From positions 3,370,009 through 3,434,008 of the forward strand of contig NZ_CM009578.1 of the NCBI RefSeq assembly GCF_002993885.1: a stretch of 64,000 nucleotides of DNA, written 5' to 3'. A model generated the notes under the pieces. The model had not been told where the DNA came from and searched no databases. It saw nothing but the letters and a program-made list of their open reading frames with translations. The position numbers and the translations under genes were made by a program. Below are positions 43,568 to 54,622 of the stretch, piece by piece. Within the stretch, counting starts at the first letter, position 1, and each line of letters begins with the position of its first letter. The stretch comes from Sphingopyxis lindanitolerans (lineage in GTDB: Bacteria > Pseudomonadota > Alphaproteobacteria > Sphingomonadales > Sphingomonadaceae).

Positions 43568-45006
43568 TGCGCCTTTCCGCGCTGCTCGGCGGTCATGGTC
43601 TGGCAGGGGCGGACCCGGTGGTGACCGGGCTCGCGATTGACCATCGCAAGGTCGCGCCCGGCACGATCTTCGGCGCTTTCGTCGGCGAGAAATTCAATGG
43701 CGAGGATTATATCGCCGCTGCGATCGAAGCGGGCGCGATCGCCATCGTTGCGCGGCCCGAGGCGAAGGTCGCGGGCGCGGTCCATATCGCCGACGCCAAT
43801 CCGCGCCGTGCCTTCGCGCATATCGCGGCGCGTTTCTTCCATCGCTTTCCCGCGACCTGCGTCGCCGTGACCGGAACCAACGGCAAGACCTCGACGGTCG
43901 AGATGACGCGCCAGCTCTGGCGCATGGCGGGCTTTCACGCCGCGTCGATCGGCACGCTCGGTATCACGACATCGAACGACAGCGCCTCGACCGGGCTCAC
44001 CACCCCCGATATCGTCACCTTCCTGTCGAACATGTCGGGCCTCGCCGCCGAAGGGGTGACCCATGCGGCGTTCGAGGCGTCGAGCCACGGCCTCGACCAA
44101 TATCGCACCGAAGGATTGAAGGTGAAGGCGGCGGCCTTCACCAACCTCAGCCACGATCATCTCGATTATCATGGCACGATGGACGCCTATCTCGCGGCCA
44201 AGATGCGCCTGTTCCGCGAAGTGCTGGAGCCCGGCGGCACCGCGGTGATCTGGAATGACGACATGTGGTCGCCCGCTGCCGAATATGAAGCGAAGCAGCG
44301 CGGCGTGCGGATCATGACGGTCGGCACCTCGGGCGAGGATCTGCGCCTGATCGCGCGCGAGCCGACCCAACTCGGCCAGTCGCTCACCATCGCCGCGGGG
44401 CCGCTCGCGCAAAAGGTGACGCTGCCGCTGATCGGCGCCTATCAAGCGGCCAACGCGCTCGTCGCTGCGGGGCTCGTCATCGCGACCGGCGGCGACACCG
44501 GGCAGACGCTCGCCAATCTGGCGCGGCTCCAGCCGGTGCGCGGTCGGCTCGAACGCGCCGCGATCACCCGTGTCGGCGCGCCGGTCTATATCGACTATGC
44601 CCACACCCCCGACGCCATAGAGGCGGCGCTGGACGCGCTGCGCCCGCACGCGAGCGGACGGCTGATCCTGGTGTTCGGCGCCGGCGGCGACCGCGACAAG
44701 GACAAGCGCCCCGAAATGGGCCGCGTCGCCGCCGCCAGGGCCGACGTTCTGATCATCACCGACGACAATCCGCGCGGTGAGAATCCCGCCGCCATCCGCG
44801 CCGCCATCGCCGCGGGCGCGCCCAGTGCTCGGATTATCGGCGACCGCCGCGCCGCGATCGCCGCCGCGATTGCCGAAGCGCGGGGCGACGACATCGTCTG
44901 CATCGCCGGAAAAGGTCATGAGCAAGGCCAGATTGTCGGTCGCGGCGACGCGACGCGCGTCATTCCCTTCGACGATGTCGCGGTTGCGCGCGAGGAGGCG
45001 GCATGA
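43567..45006 (+). CDS. murE: UDP-MurNAc-tripeptide synthetase (meso-DAP adding)
   Basis: A 479-residue Mur ligase with the ATP loop VTGTNGKTSTVE near 102-110 and the motif DNPRGENP near residue 400, which marks meso-diaminopimelate rather than lysine addition. The stop of ftsI and this ATG share an A (TAATG). Confidence 0.96.
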   Translation: MRLSALLGGHGLAGADPVVTGLAIDHRKVAPGTIFGAFVGEKFNGEDYIAAAIEAGAIAIVARPEAKVAGAVHIADANPRRAFAHIAARFFHRFPATCVAVTGTNGKTSTVEMTRQLWRMAGFHAASIGTLGITTSNDSASTGLTTPDIVTFLSNMSGLAAEGVTHAAFEASSHGLDQYRTEGLKVKAAAFTNLSHDHLDYHGTMDAYLAAKMRLFREVLEPGGTAVIWNDDMWSPAAEYEAKQRGVRIMTVGTSGEDLRLIAREPTQLGQSLTIAAGPLAQKVTLPLIGAYQAANALVAAGLVIATGGDTGQTLANLARLQPVRGRLERAAITRVGAPVYIDYAHTPDAIEAALDALRPHASGRLILVFGAGGDRDKDKRPEMGRVAAARADVLIITDDNPRGENPAAIRAAIAAGAPSARIIGDRRAAIAAAIAEARGDDIVCIAGKGHEQGQIVGRGDATRVIPFDDVAVAREEAA

Positions 45007-46379
45007 ATCCGCTCTGGACCGCGCGCGCCATCGCGTTGGCCACGGGTGGAGAAGCGAACACCGATTTCACCGCGCAAGGCGTCGCCTTCGATTCGCGCGA
45101 GGTGACGAAGGGCGACCTGTTCATCGCGATGAAGGGCGAGGTGGCCGACGGGCACCAATTCATCGACAAGGCGATCGTTGCGGGCGCGTCCGGTATTGTC
45201 TGCGAAACCACGATCGATTTTCCGCATGTCCGCGTCGCCGACAGCGCCCAGGCCCTGAATGCGCTCGGCATCGCATCGCGCGCGCGCAGCCACGGCCGCA
45301 TCATCGGGGTCACCGGATCGGCGGGCAAGACGGGGACGAAAGAGGCGTTGTTCGCGGCGCTCGACCGTTTCCGTCCCGGCAAGGCGCATCGCTCGGTCAA
45401 AAGCTACAACAATCATGTCGGCGTGCCGCTCAGCCTTGCACGCATGCCATCGACCGCCGATTATGGCGTGTTCGAGATGGGGATGAACCATGCCGGCGAG
45501 CTTGCCGCGCTGACCCGTCTGGTGCGCCCGCATGTTGCGATCGTCACCACCATCGCCCCGGCGCATATGGAATATTTCGGCAGCGAGGAAGCGATCGCCG
45601 ACGCGAAGGGCGAGATTTTCGAGGGGCTGGAGCCCGGCGGGATCGCGATCCTGCCTTTCGACAGCCCGCATTATGCGCGGTTGCGCGCCAAGGCCGAGCG
45701 CCACGCCGCACAGATCATCAGCTTTGGTCTCGGCGAAGGCGCCGACGCCCGCGCGGTCGACTGGCTGCCCGACGGGCAGGGCGGCTCGCTCGTCACCGCG
45801 CAGGTGCAGGATGCGCTGCTCTGTTTCACCATCGCGCAGGCGGGCGCGCATTGGGTGGCGAACGCGATGGCGGTGCTGGCGGCGGTGAAGGCGGTCGGCG
45901 GCGATCTGCCCGCAGCGGGGCTCGCCTTTGCCGAGATGGGCGGGCTCGCGGGTCGCGGCGCGCGCCACCGGGTTCAGGTGCCGGGCGGGCATATCCTCGT
46001 CATCGACGAAAGCTATAATGCCAACCCCGCTTCGATGGCCGCGACAATCGAGCAGCTTGCCGCCGAATCCGGCGATCGCAAGGTCGCGATTCTGGGTGCG
46101 ATGAAGGAGCTTGGCCCCGACGGCGAAGCCTATCATGCCGCGCTCGCGGCTCCGCTCGTCGCGGCAGATGTGCAATTCGCCCTGCTTGTCGGCGAAGAGA
46201 TGGCGCCGCTCGCCAAAGCGCTTGAGGGCCGCATCGAATTCGCGCATGTGGCCGCCCATTCGGGCGCGACCGCGCGGCTGAAGGACTTGATCCGCCCCGG
46301 CGACGTGGTGCTGGTCAAGGGGTCGAACAGCGTCGGCCTGTCGCATGTCGTGACCGCGCTGACCAACGGGGATTATTGA
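45003..46379 (+). CDS. murF: UDP-MurNAc-pentapeptide synthetase
   Basis: A 458-residue ligase adding D-Ala-D-Ala. It has [12 protein letters not shown] near residue 103, [10 protein letters not shown] near 158, and [11 protein letters not shown] near 335. The gene overlaps murE by ATGA. Confidence 0.96.
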   Translation: MNPLWTARAIALATGGEANTDFTAQGVAFDSREVTKGDLFIAMKGEVADGHQFIDKAIVAGASGIVCETTIDFPHVRVADSAQALNALGIASRARSHGRIIGVTGSAGKTGTKEALFAALDRFRPGKAHRSVKSYNNHVGVPLSLARMPSTADYGVFEMGMNHAGELAALTRLVRPHVAIVTTIAPAHMEYFGSEEAIADAKGEIFEGLEPGGIAILPFDSPHYARLRAKAERHAAQIISFGLGEGADARAVDWLPDGQGGSLVTAQVQDALLCFTIAQAGAHWVANAMAVLAAVKAVGGDLPAAGLAFAEMGGLAGRGARHRVQVPGGHILVIDESYNANPASMAATIEQLAAESGDRKVAILGAMKELGPDGEAYHAALAAPLVAADVQFALLVGEEMAPLAKALEGRIEFAHVAAHSGATARLKDLIRPGDVVLVKGSNSVGLSHVVTALTNGDY

Positions 46380-47449
46380 TGCTATATTGGCTGGCGGAAT
46401 GGCTGGGCTTTCCGGGGGCTTTGAACCTCATCCGCTATTTGAGCTTTCGCTCGGGCGCCGCGGTTGCGACCGCGCTCATCATCGGCTTGTGGATCGGGCC
46501 GCGCTTCATCCTGATGCTGCGCATGCGACAGGGGAAGGGGCAGCCGATCCGCGACGACGGCCCGCAGAGCCATCTGGCGAAAAAAGGCACGCCGACGATG
46601 GGCGGGCTGATGATCCTCATCGCGCTGATGGTTTCGGCCTTGCTGTGGATGGACCTGTCGAACCGCTTCGTCTGGGCGTGCCTGTTCGTGACTGCTGGCT
46701 TTGCCGCCGTCGGCTTCCTCGACGATCTCGACAAGGTGACCAAGGCAAGCCACCGCGGAATTCCGGGGCGCGTGCGTTTGCTGATCGAGTTCGCGGTCGC
46801 CGCGGTCGCGGTGCTGCTGATCGTCTCGCGCACCGGCACCGACCTCTATCTGCCCTTTTTCAGCGGCGTCGTGATCCCGCTGGGCCCCTTTTATTATATC
46901 TTCGCGATGGTCCTGATCGTCGGCTTCGGCAATGCGGTGAACCTGACCGACGGGCTTGACGGGCTCGCGACCTTTCCGGTGATGATCGCCAGCCTGACCT
47001 TCCTCGTCATCGTCTATCTGACGGGCAATGTGAAATTCGCGGGCTATCTGGGCATTCCGCATGTTCCGGGGGCGGGCGAGCTGGCGATTTTCGCCGCCGC
47101 GATCATCGGCGCCTGCTTGGCCTTTCTGTGGTTCAACGCGCCGCCCGCCGCGGTGTTCATGGGCGATACCGGCAGCCTCGCGCTCGGCGGCGCGCTCGCG
47201 ACGGTGGCGGTGACCGCGCAGCACGAACTGGTGCTCGTCCTCGTCGGCGGGCTGTTCGTGGTCGAGGCGCTGTCGGTCATCATCCAAGTCTTCTGGTACA
47301 AGCGCACGGGCAAGCGCGTCTTTCGCATGGCGCCGATCCACCATCATTTCGAGCAATTGGGCTGGCCCGAATCCACCGTCGTCATCCGCTTCTGGATCGT
47401 CTCGATCGTCCTCGCGCTCGCGGGGCTCGCGACCCTCAAACTGCGGTGA
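46379..47449 (+). CDS. mraY: Phospho-MurNAc-pentapeptide transferase (lipid I synthase)
   Basis: A 356-residue membrane enzyme with about ten helices. Catalytic aspartates are in FLDDLDK near 115 and [10 protein letters not shown] near 190, and the HHH motif in [13 protein letters not shown] near 320. The ATG shares an A with the murF stop. Confidence 0.96.
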   Translation: MLYWLAEWLGFPGALNLIRYLSFRSGAAVATALIIGLWIGPRFILMLRMRQGKGQPIRDDGPQSHLAKKGTPTMGGLMILIALMVSALLWMDLSNRFVWACLFVTAGFAAVGFLDDLDKVTKASHRGIPGRVRLLIEFAVAAVAVLLIVSRTGTDLYLPFFSGVVIPLGPFYYIFAMVLIVGFGNAVNLTDGLDGLATFPVMIASLTFLVIVYLTGNVKFAGYLGIPHVPGAGELAIFAAAIIGACLAFLWFNAPPAAVFMGDTGSLALGGALATVAVTAQHELVLVLVGGLFVVEALSVIIQVFWYKRTGKRVFRMAPIHHHFEQLGWPESTVVIRFWIVSIVLALAGLATLKLR

Positions 47450-48753
47450 TTACCTCGCGCGCCTTTGCCGGTCGCCGCTATGCGGTGCTGGGACTGGCGC
47501 GCTCGGGCCTTGCGACGGTCGAGGCGCTCGTCGCCAGCGGCGCCGGCGTTACCGCGTGGGATGACCGCGAAGAAGCGCGCGACGAGGCGATGATGCTCAA
47601 TGCCGACATCGGCGATCCGCTCGCGATCGATCTCGCCGGTTTTGCGGGGGTCGTCGTGTCGCCCGGCGTCCCGCTCAACCGCCACCCGATCGCCGCGCAC
47701 GCGCGCGAGGCGCATGTGCCGGTGATCGGCGATATCGAACTGTTTGCCGAAGCGCGCGGCGAACTGCCGCCGCACAAGGTGGTCGGCATCACCGGCACCA
47801 ACGGCAAATCGACCGTTACCGCACTCGTAACCCATATGCTCGAAAGCGCGGGGGTGCCGACGCTGATGGGCGGCAATATCGGCCTGCCGATCCTGTCGCG
47901 CGATCCCTTGCCCGAAGGGGGCGTCTATGTGCTCGAACTGTCGAGCTATCAGATCGATCTTTCACACAGCCTCGCCTGCGATGTGGCGGTGCTGACCAAC
48001 CTCACTCCCGATCATCTCGACCGTTACGACGGGTTCGCGGGCTATGCGGCATCGAAAGCGCGGCTCTTTTCGTTGCAGCACCGCGATCAGGTCGCGATCG
48101 TCGCGGTCGATGACGATCCGTCGCGAATGATCGCGGGGCGTATCAATCATCGCCTCCACCGCGTCTCGGCAAAGGATATCGACCCCGCCGACCAGGCGCG
48201 CTGGCCCGCGCTGCAAGGCCCGCATAACGCGCAGAACGCCGTTTGCGCGATCGCCGTCTGCCGCACGCTGGGGCTGAACGACGAACAGATCGAGCGCGGG
48301 CTCGCGACATACAAGGCGCTCCCGCACCGTATGGAATGGGTCGGCGAAGCCGCTGGCGCCCGCTGGTTCAACGACAGCAAGGCGACCAACGCGGCTTCCG
48401 CTGCACCGGCGCTGGCGGCCTTTCCGCCGGCGCCGGACCAGCGTCTGCACTGGATTGCCGGGGGACAGGCGAAGGGCGACGGCCTGTCCGCGTGCCGCCC
48501 CTGGTTCGGTCATGTGAGATGCGCCTATCTGATCGGCGAAGCGATGGAGTCGTTTGCGGACGAGATCGGCGATGCCATTCCGATCGACCGGGCGGGCGAT
48601 CTCGCGACCGCGGTGGCGCATGCGGCGGCGGCGGCGCGGCCCGGCGATATTGTCCTGCTCTCGCCCGCCTGCGCGTCGTTCGACCAGTTCAGGGACTATG
48701 AGCAACGCGGTGACGCGTTCCGCGATCTCGTCCGGGCATTGGGAGATGGATGA
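47446..48753 (+). CDS. murD: UDP-MurNAc-L-Ala D-Glu ligase
   Basis: A 435-residue Mur ligase starting at a GTG that overlaps the mraY stop. [16 protein letters not shown] binds the UDP part; [15 protein letters not shown] near 110 is the ATP loop; LELSSYQID near 165 and [11 protein letters not shown] near 310 are MurD-specific. Confidence 0.96.
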   Translation: MITSRAFAGRRYAVLGLARSGLATVEALVASGAGVTAWDDREEARDEAMMLNADIGDPLAIDLAGFAGVVVSPGVPLNRHPIAAHAREAHVPVIGDIELFAEARGELPPHKVVGITGTNGKSTVTALVTHMLESAGVPTLMGGNIGLPILSRDPLPEGGVYVLELSSYQIDLSHSLACDVAVLTNLTPDHLDRYDGFAGYAASKARLFSLQHRDQVAIVAVDDDPSRMIAGRINHRLHRVSAKDIDPADQARWPALQGPHNAQNAVCAIAVCRTLGLNDEQIERGLATYKALPHRMEWVGEAAGARWFNDSKATNAASAAPALAAFPPAPDQRLHWIAGGQAKGDGLSACRPWFGHVRCAYLIGEAMESFADEIGDAIPIDRAGDLATAVAHAAAAARPGDIVLLSPACASFDQFRDYEQRGDAFRDLVRALGDG

Positions 48754-48757
48754 CGAT

Positions 48758-49993
48758 ATGAGCGGGGGGACCGACATGAATGCGACCGAACGCCCGGTGA
48801 TCGCCGCGACGACGCGGACGGCGAAGCGGCGCGGCCCGCGCCTCAGCCGCGCCGACCGCACCCCGCTGGGCCTTTGGTTCTGGGAAATCGACCGGGTGCT
48901 GCTCCTGCTCGTCTCGATGCTGATCGCGACGGGGCTCGTCGCGGTCGCCGCCGCGTCGCCGGTCGCGGCGCAAAAGCTGTCGACGACCACCGCCAGCCTC
49001 GACCCGCTCTATTATTTCTATCGCCAGCTCATGTGGGTGATCGTCGGCGTGCCCGTCATGCTCGGCGTGTCGATGCTGCCCAAGGCGCAGGCGCGGCGCT
49101 TTGCCATTTATGGCACCATCACGTTCCTTTTCCTGCTGTTCCTCGTGCCGCTCATCGGCGCCTCGGTGAACGGTGCGCAGCGCTGGATCGGCAGCGGTGC
49201 CTTGCGCCTTCAGCCGTCGGAGTTTCTGAAGCCCTTCTTCGCGGTGTCGCTGGCGTGGATCTTGTCGCTGCGGCTCCACGACCAGAGCCTGCCCGTCGTG
49301 CCTTTGTCCTTCGTCCTCACCGGCGTCATCGGCATCTTGCTGATGGGGCAGCCCGACCTGGGGCAGACGATCATCTTCCTCGGCACCTGGCTGGTGCTGG
49401 TGATGGTCGCCGGGCTTTCGATGCGGATCATCGGCATCCTTGCGGCGAGCGGCATCGCGGGGCTGATCGTCGCTTACTTTACCTATTCGGTCGCCAATCA
49501 GCGGATCAATAGCTGGCTGTTCGGCGAAGGCGACAGGTTTCAGGAGGATCGCGCGCATGCGACGATCACCGCGGGCGGCCTGATCGGCACCGGCCCCGGC
49601 GCGGGCCTCGCCAAGTTCAAGCTGCCCGAGGCGCACACCGACTATATCTTCTCGGTCATCGGCGAGGAGTTCGGAATCATCGCCTGCATCGCGATCGCGA
49701 TCCTGTTCCTCGCGATCATCGTTCGCGTCCTCGTCCGCCTGCTCGACGAGGAGGATAGTTTCCAGATTCTGGCGGTCGCGGGGTTGATTGCGCAGTTCGG
49801 GGGGCAGGCGACGATCAACATGGCGGTGAACACCCAGCTCTTTCCGTCGAAGGGCATGACCTTGCCCTTCATCAGCTATGGCGGCTCGTCGTTCATCGCG
49901 CTGTCAATCGGCATGGGTTTGCTCTTGTCGCTGACCCGGCGAAACCCCTATGCCGCGCGGGTGTCGATGACCCGCAACTGGAACAAGAAATGA
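48758..49993 (+). CDS. ftsW: Septal peptidoglycan glycosyltransferase
   Basis: A SEDS protein of about 411 residues with about ten helices. GAQRWI near 125, QPDLGQTIIF near 200 and the C-terminal GMTLPFISYGGSS are diagnostic. Three in-frame ATGs (48746, 48758, 48776) are possible; the middle one has GGAG about 12 nt before it and the last has GGGGGA closer, so the start is uncertain. It works with FtsI at the septum. Confidence 0.94.
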   Translation: MSGGTDMNATERPVIAATTRTAKRRGPRLSRADRTPLGLWFWEIDRVLLLLVSMLIATGLVAVAAASPVAAQKLSTTTASLDPLYYFYRQLMWVIVGVPVMLGVSMLPKAQARRFAIYGTITFLFLLFLVPLIGASVNGAQRWIGSGALRLQPSEFLKPFFAVSLAWILSLRLHDQSLPVVPLSFVLTGVIGILLMGQPDLGQTIIFLGTWLVLVMVAGLSMRIIGILAASGIAGLIVAYFTYSVANQRINSWLFGEGDRFQEDRAHATITAGGLIGTGPGAGLAKFKLPEAHTDYIFSVIGEEFGIIACIAIAILFLAIIVRVLVRLLDEEDSFQILAVAGLIAQFGGQATINMAVNTQLFPSKGMTLPFISYGGSSFIALSIGMGLLLSLTRRNPYAARVSMTRNWNKK

Positions 49994-50003
49994 GCGCCCA
50001 AAG

Positions 50004-51185
50004 ATGACGGCAACGCGCCACTTCCTGCTCGCCGCCGGGGGCACCGGCGGCCATATGCTGCCCGCCTATGCCCTGGCGGGCGAGTTGATTGCGCGCGGAC
50101 ACCGCGTCGCGCTGGTCAGCGACGATCGCGGCCTGAAGATTCCGGGCGCGCCCGCCGAGATGGACACGCATGTGCTTCCCGCCGGCCGCGTGTCGGGCGG
50201 GCCGCTTGGCTGGATCAAGGCCGCGCTCGCCATCCGCAAGGGCCGCAGGCAAGCGATCGACCTGATCCGCATCTTCGACCCCGCCGTCGTCGTCGGCTTC
50301 GGCGGCTATCCCTCGCTGCCCAGCCTGCTCGCGGCGGGATCGACGAAGCGGCCGCGTGTGATCCACGAACAGAATGCCGTGCTCGGCCGCGTCAACCGGC
50401 TGATGACGCCGCGCGTCGATGCGGTCGCGGTCGCCTATCGCCATATCCAGCGCTTTCCGGCCGGGCACGAGATGAAGCTGCATATCACCGGCAATCCGGT
50501 GCGCGATGCGATCGTCGATATCCGCGAGGATGGCTTTCCGCCACTGCCCGAGGACGGGATCTTCCGCCTGCTCGTCGTCGGCGGCAGCCTCGGCGCCACG
50601 GTGCTCAGCGACGTCGTTCCCGCCGCGATCGCGATGCTGCCGCGCGCGCTGCTCGACCGGCTTCAGGTCGTCCAGCAGGCGCGCGAGGATGACATGGAGG
50701 CGGTGCGCGCCAAATATGCCGAGCTTGGCGTCGCCGCCGAATGCGCGCCTTATATCGCCGATTTTCCCGAGCGGCTGCGCTGGGCGCATCTGGTGATCGC
50801 GCGCGCGGGCGCCTCGACCGTCGCCGAACTTGCCTGCGCCGGGCGGCCCGCGATCTTCGTTCCCTATCCGCACGCGATGGACGATCACCAGACCTATAAT
50901 GTCGTCGACCTGGTCGAAGCGGGCGGGGCGATCGCGTTCCAGCAGCCCGATTTCACCGCCGCCGAAGTCGCCAAGCATATCCAACGCATGGCGCTCGAAC
51001 CCGGCGCGCTCGAAGAAGCCGCCGAACGCGCCGCGGGCTGCGGACTGCCCGATGCGACGCGCGATCTTGCCGACCTGGTCGAATCTTTCGCCGCGCCGCC
51101 GATGATGGACGTGATCCGCGTCGGCTCGCCCGCGCGGTCCGCGACCGCCGGCAGCGTCGCCGCCACCCGGGCAGGAGGCGCCTGA
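50004..51185 (+). CDS. murG: Lipid II synthase (GlcNAc transferase)
   Basis: A 393-residue GT28 enzyme. [16 protein letters not shown] is the first G-loop; GGSLGA near residue 195 and [12 protein letters not shown] near 123 follow; [15 protein letters not shown] near 290 binds UDP. The start is 10 nt after ftsW with a weak ribosome site. Confidence 0.96.
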   Translation: MTATRHFLLAAGGTGGHMLPAYALAGELIARGHRVALVSDDRGLKIPGAPAEMDTHVLPAGRVSGGPLGWIKAALAIRKGRRQAIDLIRIFDPAVVVGFGGYPSLPSLLAAGSTKRPRVIHEQNAVLGRVNRLMTPRVDAVAVAYRHIQRFPAGHEMKLHITGNPVRDAIVDIREDGFPPLPEDGIFRLLVVGGSLGATVLSDVVPAAIAMLPRALLDRLQVVQQAREDDMEAVRAKYAELGVAAECAPYIADFPERLRWAHLVIARAGASTVAELACAGRPAIFVPYPHAMDDHQTYNVVDLVEAGGAIAFQQPDFTAAEVAKHIQRMALEPGALEEAAERAAGCGLPDATRDLADLVESFAAPPMMDVIRVGSPARSATAGSVAATRAGGA

Positions 51186-52618
51186 TGCGCGGCGTCGCGA
51201 CCGATATCGGCATCATCCATTTCATCGGCATCGGCGGCATCGGCATGTCGGGCATCGCCGAGGTGATGCACAATCTCGGCTATCAGGTGCAGGGCAGCGA
51301 CATCGCCGATAGCTATGTCGTCGAGGGCTTGCGCGGGCGCGGGATCAAGGTAGCGATCGGGCACGAGGCGGCGAATGTCGATGGCGTCGCGGTCGTCGTG
51401 ACCTCGACCGCGGTCAAGCGCGGCAATCCCGAGGTCGAGGCCGCGCTCGCCAGCCGCGTTCCCGTCGTCCGCCGCGCCGAGATGCTCGCCGAACTGATGC
51501 GGCTCAAATCGACCGTCGCGGTCGCCGGGACCCACGGCAAGACGACGACGACCAGCCTCGTTGCGGCGCTGCTCGATGCCGGCGGGGTCGATCCGACCGT
51601 GATCAACGGCGGCATCATCAACAATTACGGCTCGAACGCGCGGCTCGGCGCGTCGGACTGGATGGTGGTCGAGGCCGATGAGAGCGACGGCAGCTTCCTT
51701 CGCCTCGACGGCACGATCGCGGTCGTCACCAACATCGATCCCGAACATCTCGACCATTATGGCAGCTTCGACGCGATCAAGGCCGCCTTCGTAGAGTTTA
51801 TCGAGAATGTGCCCTTTTATGGCGCGGCGATGCTCTGCCTCGATCATCCCGAGGTGCAGGCGATCATCCCGCGCATCCGCGACCGCCGCATCGTCACCTA
51901 TGGCTTTTCGGCGCAGGCCGACGTGCGCGGCACCAATGTGACCCCGGGCCCCGGCGGCAACCGCTTCGACGTCGTGGTGCGCTCGCCCGACGGCAGCAGC
52001 CGGACGATCGAGGGCATCCATTTGCCGATGTCGGGGCGCCACAATGTCCAGAATGCGCTCGCCGCGATCGCAGTGGCGCTGCACATGGGGGTTCCCGACG
52101 ACAAGATCGCGTCGGGCTTCAACGGTTTCGCCGGGGTCAAGCGCCGCTTCACCAAGGTTGGAGAGATTGCGGCGGGGGAGGGCGTCGTCACCGTCATCGA
52201 CGATTACGGCCATCATCCGGTCGAAATCCGCGCGGTGCTCGCCGCTGCGCGCGAGGGCGCGGGGACGGGGCGGGTCGTTGCGGTCGTCCAGCCGCACCGC
52301 TTCACGCGGCTGCGCGATCATATGGATGACTTCCAGCAGGCGTTCAACGATGCCGACATGGTGCTGGCGCTGCCCGTCTATGCGGCGGGCGAGAGCCCGA
52401 TCGACGGCGTGTCGTCGGATGCGCTGGTCGAGGGGTTGCGCGATCGCGGGCATCGCCATGCGACGACCGTCGCCGATGCGAGCGCGCTCGCCGCGACCGT
52501 CGCCGAAGCGATCGCGGCGGGGACGATCGGCGCGGGCGACAAGATCATCTGCCTTGGCGCGGGTGACATCACCAAGATGGCGGCGGGGCTGGCGAATGCG
52601 GTGGAGGGGGGTAAATGA
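51185..52618 (+). CDS. murC: UDP-MurNAc:L-alanine ligase
   Basis: A 477-residue ligase with [15 protein letters not shown] at the N-terminus, the ATP loop [15 protein letters not shown] near 116, EADESDGSF near 163 and [10 protein letters not shown] near 337. The ATG shares an A with the murG stop. Confidence 0.96.
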   Translation: MRGVATDIGIIHFIGIGGIGMSGIAEVMHNLGYQVQGSDIADSYVVEGLRGRGIKVAIGHEAANVDGVAVVVTSTAVKRGNPEVEAALASRVPVVRRAEMLAELMRLKSTVAVAGTHGKTTTTSLVAALLDAGGVDPTVINGGIINNYGSNARLGASDWMVVEADESDGSFLRLDGTIAVVTNIDPEHLDHYGSFDAIKAAFVEFIENVPFYGAAMLCLDHPEVQAIIPRIRDRRIVTYGFSAQADVRGTNVTPGPGGNRFDVVVRSPDGSSRTIEGIHLPMSGRHNVQNALAAIAVALHMGVPDDKIASGFNGFAGVKRRFTKVGEIAAGEGVVTVIDDYGHHPVEIRAVLAAAREGAGTGRVVAVVQPHRFTRLRDHMDDFQQAFNDADMVLALPVYAAGESPIDGVSSDALVEGLRDRGHRHATTVADASALAATVAEAIAAGTIGAGDKIICLGAGDITKMAAGLANAVEGGK

Positions 52619-52631
52619 ACCTCTCCCTCAT

Positions 52632-52737
52632 TCGTCATGCTGAACTTGTTTCAGCATCCATGACCTGCTCTCTCGTTAAACGCGGCGGGCGTTTTGCCGT
52701 CCGACCATGGACCCTGAAACAAGTTCAGGGTGACGAG
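52632..52737. repeat. Inverted repeat between murC and murB with compensatory hairpins
   Basis: Arms 52632-52662 and 52706-52736 match at 27 of 31 positions. Each arm also folds on itself, TGCTGAA/TTCAGCA on the left and CCCTGAA/TTCAGGG on the right. The four mismatches between arms are exactly the paired positions of these small stems. Confidence 0.8.
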
Positions 52738-52757
52738 TTAAAGACGGGTGGGTCGCA

Positions 52758-53654
52758 ATGACCACCGAAACCCTCCCGCTGGCCCGCGGCAAGCTGACCG
52801 CCAAAGCCCCGCTCGCCCCGCTCGTCTGGTTCAAGTCGGGCGGCCCCGCCGACTGGCTGTTTGAACCCAAGGACGCCGACGATCTCGCTGTTTTTCTGGG
52901 CGATCTCGACCCCGCCGTTGCGGTGATGGCGCTTGGCCTCGGCTCGAACCTGATCGTGCGCGACGGGGGCTTTCCGGGCGTCGTCGTCAGGCTCGGCAAG
53001 GCGTTCGCCAAGGTCGAAGCGATCGACGCCACGACATTGCGCTGTGGGGGCGGCGCGTCGGGCATTCTCGTTTCCTCGACCGCGCGCGATACCGGGATCG
53101 CGGGGCTGGAATTTCTCCGTTCGATCCCCGGCACCGTCGGCGGTTTCGTGCGCATGAACGGCGGGGCTTATGGCAGCGAGGTCAAGGATATCTTGCTCGA
53201 AGCCGAGATCGTCTTGCGCTCGGGCGAGCGCCGCACATTGCCGCTCGCCGACCTCGGCTACACCTATCGCCATAGCGAATTGCCCGCAGGGGCGGTCGTG
53301 ATCGGCGCGACTTTCCGCGGTCGCCCCGGCGAGGCGCAGGCGATCCAGGCCGAAATGGACCGCATCTCGGCGAACCGCGAAGCGTCGCAGCCGCTGCGTT
53401 CGAAAACCGGTGGTTCGACCTTCAAGAACCCCGACGGACACAAGGCGTGGGCTCTTGTCGACGAGGCCGGGTGCCGTGGGCTGACCGTTGGCGGCGCGCA
53501 GGTCAGCGAGAAGCACACCAATTTCCTGATCAACACCGGCGCTGCGACGAGCGCCGATATCGAAGCATTGGGCGAGGAAGTCCGCCGCCGCGTCAAAGCG
53601 AAGAGCGGTGTGGAACTGCAATGGGAAATTCAGCGCGTGGGAGTGATGAAGTGA
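52758..53654 (+). CDS. murB: UDP-MurNAc dehydrogenase (enolpyruvyl reductase)
   Basis: A 298-residue FAD enzyme of the short (type II) MurB class. LGLGSNLIVRDGGF binds FAD near residue 59; SIPGTVGGFVRMNGGAYG near 125 and GGSTFKNPDG near 217 hold the catalytic residues. A repeat fills the murC-murB gap. Confidence 0.95.
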   Translation: MTTETLPLARGKLTAKAPLAPLVWFKSGGPADWLFEPKDADDLAVFLGDLDPAVAVMALGLGSNLIVRDGGFPGVVVRLGKAFAKVEAIDATTLRCGGGASGILVSSTARDTGIAGLEFLRSIPGTVGGFVRMNGGAYGSEVKDILLEAEIVLRSGERRTLPLADLGYTYRHSELPAGAVVIGATFRGRPGEAQAIQAEMDRISANREASQPLRSKTGGSTFKNPDGHKAWALVDEAGCRGLTVGGAQVSEKHTNFLINTGAATSADIEALGEEVRRRVKAKSGVELQWEIQRVGVMK

Positions 53655-53670
53655 GTGTGGCGGAGCAGAT

Positions 53671-53689
53671 CCTCCCCCAACGGGGGAGG
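53671..53689. repeat. Short palindrome at the ddl start
   Basis: CCTCCCCC, 3 nt, GGGGGAGG. The right arm (GGGGGAGG) is 9 nt before the chosen ddl ATG and probably serves as its ribosome site. Confidence 0.5.
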
Positions 53690-53698
53690 GATGGGCGT

Positions 53699-54622
53699 AT
53701 GACCCGCGGGCCATGGCATGTCGCCGTCCTGATGGGCGGCTGGTCGGCCGAACGCGAGGTGTCGCTGTCGAGCGGCGCGGGCATCGCCGACGCGCTGGAG
53801 TCGCGCGGGCATAAGGTTACGCGGATCGACATGGACCGCGACGTCGCCCAGCGGCTCGCCGAGGCGAAGCCCGACATCGTGTTCAACGCGCTCCACGGCG
53901 TTCCGGGCGAGGACGGCACGGTGCAGGGGATGCTCGACCTGATGGGCCTCAAATATACGCACAGCGGGCTCGTTACGTCGGTGATCGCGATCGACAAGGA
54001 ATTGACGAAACAGGCGCTCGTGCCGCATGGTGTGCCGATGCCGACGGGGACGATGGTCGACAGCGAAAGCCTGTTTTCAGCCGACCCGCTGCCGCGCCCC
54101 TATGTCCTGAAACCCGTCAACGAAGGCTCGTCGGTCGGCGTCGCGATCGTCAAGGACGACAGCAATTACGGCAACCCGATCGCACGCGAAGCGGTCGGCC
54201 CTTGGCAGGAGTTCGGCCGGCTGCTCGCCGAACCCTTCATCAAGGGGCGTGAGTTGACCGTCGCGGTGCTCGGCAACCAGGCGCTCGGCGTCACCGAACT
54301 CCGCGTCAAGTCGGGCTTCTATGACTATGACGCCAAATATACCGAGGGGCTGACCGAGCATGTCTGCCCCGCCGAAATCCCTGCCGACATTGCGCAGCGG
54401 ATGAAGGATCTCGCGGTCCAGACGCACCGGCTGCTCGGCTGCAAAGGCGCGTCGCGCTCCGATTTTCGCTGGGACGACGAACATGGGCTTGCGGGCATCT
54501 ATTTGCTCGAGGTCAACACCCAGCCCGGCATGACGCCGCTCAGCCTGGTGCCCGAGCAGGCGCGCGCGATCGGTATCGACTATGCCGAACTCGTCGAACG
54601 CATCGTGGAGGAGGCGCTATGA
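53699..54622 (+). CDS. ddl: D-alanine:D-alanine ligase
   Basis: A 307-residue ATP-grasp enzyme. VLMGGWSAEREVSLSSG opens it, HGVPGEDGTVQG follows near 62, and KPVNEGSSVGV near 143 is the grasp motif; LEVNTQPGMTPLS near 270 binds Mg. The ATG at 53699 has a GGGGGAGG site; a GTG at 53651 overlapping the murB stop is the alternative and would add 16 residues. Confidence 0.94.
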   Translation: MTRGPWHVAVLMGGWSAEREVSLSSGAGIADALESRGHKVTRIDMDRDVAQRLAEAKPDIVFNALHGVPGEDGTVQGMLDLMGLKYTHSGLVTSVIAIDKELTKQALVPHGVPMPTGTMVDSESLFSADPLPRPYVLKPVNEGSSVGVAIVKDDSNYGNPIAREAVGPWQEFGRLLAEPFIKGRELTVAVLGNQALGVTELRVKSGFYDYDAKYTEGLTEHVCPAEIPADIAQRMKDLAVQTHRLLGCKGASRSDFRWDDEHGLAGIYLLEVNTQPGMTPLSLVPEQARAIGIDYAELVERIVEEAL

